A program made the translations under genes and the position numbers. The notes under the pieces were generated by a model. The model ran no database searches, was not told the origin of the DNA, and worked only from the letters and a program-made list of their open reading frames with translations. A stretch of 64,000 nt of DNA from Acidiphilium multivorum AIU301 (GTDB lineage: Bacteria > Pseudomonadota > Alphaproteobacteria > Acetobacterales > Acetobacteraceae): the NCBI RefSeq assembly GCF_000202835.1, contig NC_015186.1, forward strand, positions 2,046,001-2,110,000, in the 5' to 3' direction. This document shows positions 63,149 through 64,000 of this stretch, piece after piece; the first letter of the stretch is position 1; the number at the start of each line of letters is the position of its first letter.

Positions 63149-64000
63149 GCGACGAACACCTCGTCGAGCGCGCGATCGACCCGCGCGCCGGCCATCGATT
63201 CATCGAGCGGATCGCGCCGCAGCCGGTGGCGCAGCGCCGCCGGGGCCACCGCCCGCAGATGCGCCGGCGTCACCGCGATCTCGCCTTCCAGCGCCGCCTT
63301 CGCCCTTGCCGCGCGCAGCAGCGTCAACTCGCCGCGCAGCCCGTCGGTGCCGAGCGCCACGCACAGCCGGGCGGCGAGCGCCAGCACCTCGTCGGCGACC
63401 GCGACCATCGGCAGCAACCGCCGCGCCGCGACGATCGCCTCGCGCAGCCCGGCCTCCGCCGCCGCGAAGCGCCGCGCGAAGCCGGCCGGGTCCTGCTCGA
63501 ACGCATCGCGCCGCCGCACCACCTCGATCCGCTCGCCGATATCCGTCGGCGTCCTGACCTCGACGCACAGCCCGAACCGGTCGAGCAGTTGCGGCCGCAA
63601 CTCGCCCTCCTCGGGGTTGCCGCTGCCGATCAGCACGAAGCGCGCCGGGTGGCGCAGGCTCAGCCCCTCGCGCTCGACCACGTTCTCGCCCGACGCCGCG
63701 ACATCGAGCAGCAGATCCACCAGATGATCCTCCAGCAGATTGATCTCGTCGATATAGAGAAAGCCGCGATTGGCGCGGGCCAGCAGCCCCGGCTCGAAGG
63801 CCTTGACCCCGTCGGCGAGCGCGCGCTCGATGTCCAGCGCGCCGACCACCCTGTCCTCGGTGGCGCCGAGCGGCAGGTCGACCACCGGCACCCGCACCCG
63901 CTCGCGCGGCAACCGCCCGCCGACGCGACGCGCCCGGCACTCCGGGCAGAGCCGCCGCCGATCGGCCGGATCGCAGCGATAGCGGCAGCCCGCCACCGCA
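63145..64000 (-). CDS. bchI: Magnesium chelatase ATPase subunit I, 5' end outside the window
   Basis: The C-terminal ~285 residues are present. The frame stays open to the window edge, and the Walker A motif must lie beyond it. Seen: the cysteine cluster [44 protein letters not shown], Walker [34 protein letters not shown], sensor 1 [22 protein letters not shown] with the arginine finger, and the C-terminal helical bundle. It is the AAA+ motor of Mg chelatase. Confidence 0.95.
   Translation of the reverse strand, partial: AVAGCRYRCDPADRRRLCPECRARRVGGRLPRERVRVPVVDLPLGATEDRVVGALDIERALADGVKAFEPGLLARANRGFLYIDEINLLEDHLVDLLLDVAASGENVVEREGLSLRHPARFVLIGSGNPEEGELRPQLLDRFGLCVEVRTPTDIGERIEVVRRRDAFEQDPAGFARRFAAAEAGLREAIVAARRLLPMVAVADEVLALAARLCVALGTDGLRGELTLLRAARAKAALEGEIAVTPAHLRAVAPAALRHRLRRDPLDESMAGARVDRALDEVFVA

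Noticed and set aside
1-64000. tRNA or rRNA genes
   Set aside because: No cloverleaf-like sequence or rRNA core motif was noticed by reading; a covariance-model scan was not possible here.

Overview
The window reads as a chromosomal piece of an acidophilic aerobic anoxygenic phototroph of the Acetobacteraceae, most probably Acidiphilium. The reasons are the GC-rich coding style, a photosynthesis gene cluster with alphaproteobacterial gene order, and a reaction-centre L subunit with Glu where almost all other purple bacteria have His L168. That substitution is the known hallmark of the zinc-bacteriochlorophyll reaction centres of Acidiphilium. The genus call is inference from these features; no database was searched.

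Layout. 1-3.7 kb: thpR, a methylmalonate-semialdehyde dehydrogenase with a divergent LysR regulator, and a small exported protein. 3.8-8.8 kb: an HlyD / double ATPase / two-permease ABC exporter operon of the YbhGFSR type. 8.8-12.2 kb: a nitrosative-stress module hcp-hcr-nsrR behind an FNR/DNR-like box. 12.3-29.1 kb: a long exopolysaccharide locus with two FemAB/CelD-like acyltransferases, a deacetylase-fold protein, six glycosyltransferases (one strikingly AT-rich), an asparagine-synthase-like amidotransferase, a Wzx-type flippase, a large Sec-exported protein of unrecognised family and an acyltransferase-3. 29.4-36.8 kb: an accessory stretch with a complete IS3-family element, a TonB-dependent receptor, a small cytochrome c, a complete IS256-family element sitting inside an older IS256 relic, and about 1 kb of gene debris. 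36.8-41.8 kb: a 1648-residue RTX-type protein whose first ~690 residues are a paralogue of the Sec-exported protein of the polysaccharide locus. 41.8-44.5 kb: palindromic repeats, two proteins without recognised function and an IS3 relic.

44.5-64 kb: the photosynthesis gene cluster. On the minus strand, in transcription order from the right edge: bchI (cut by the window end)-bchD-bchO-crtI-crtB and a 45-codon membrane ORF; then crtE-crtF-bchC-bchX-bchY-bchZ-(61-codon ORF)-pufB-pufA-pufL-pufM-pufC, ending in a classical terminator. crtD-crtC lie on the plus strand, divergent from crtE. Three exact TGT-N12-ACA sites, one in the crtE/crtD gap and a pair upstream of bchC, point to PpsR/CrtJ repression. 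Together these genes encode Mg chelatase subunits, chlorin reduction, spirilloxanthin-type carotenoid synthesis, LH1 and a reaction centre with a tetrahaem cytochrome.

The items most worth a second look are the paralogous pair of large exported proteins (Sec form and RTX form), the small ORF coupled at both ends between bchZ and pufB in the classical pufQ position, the long C-terminal tail on the LH1 beta subunit, the apparent ATT start of crtD, and palindromic repeats that supply the stop codons of two unrelated genes.
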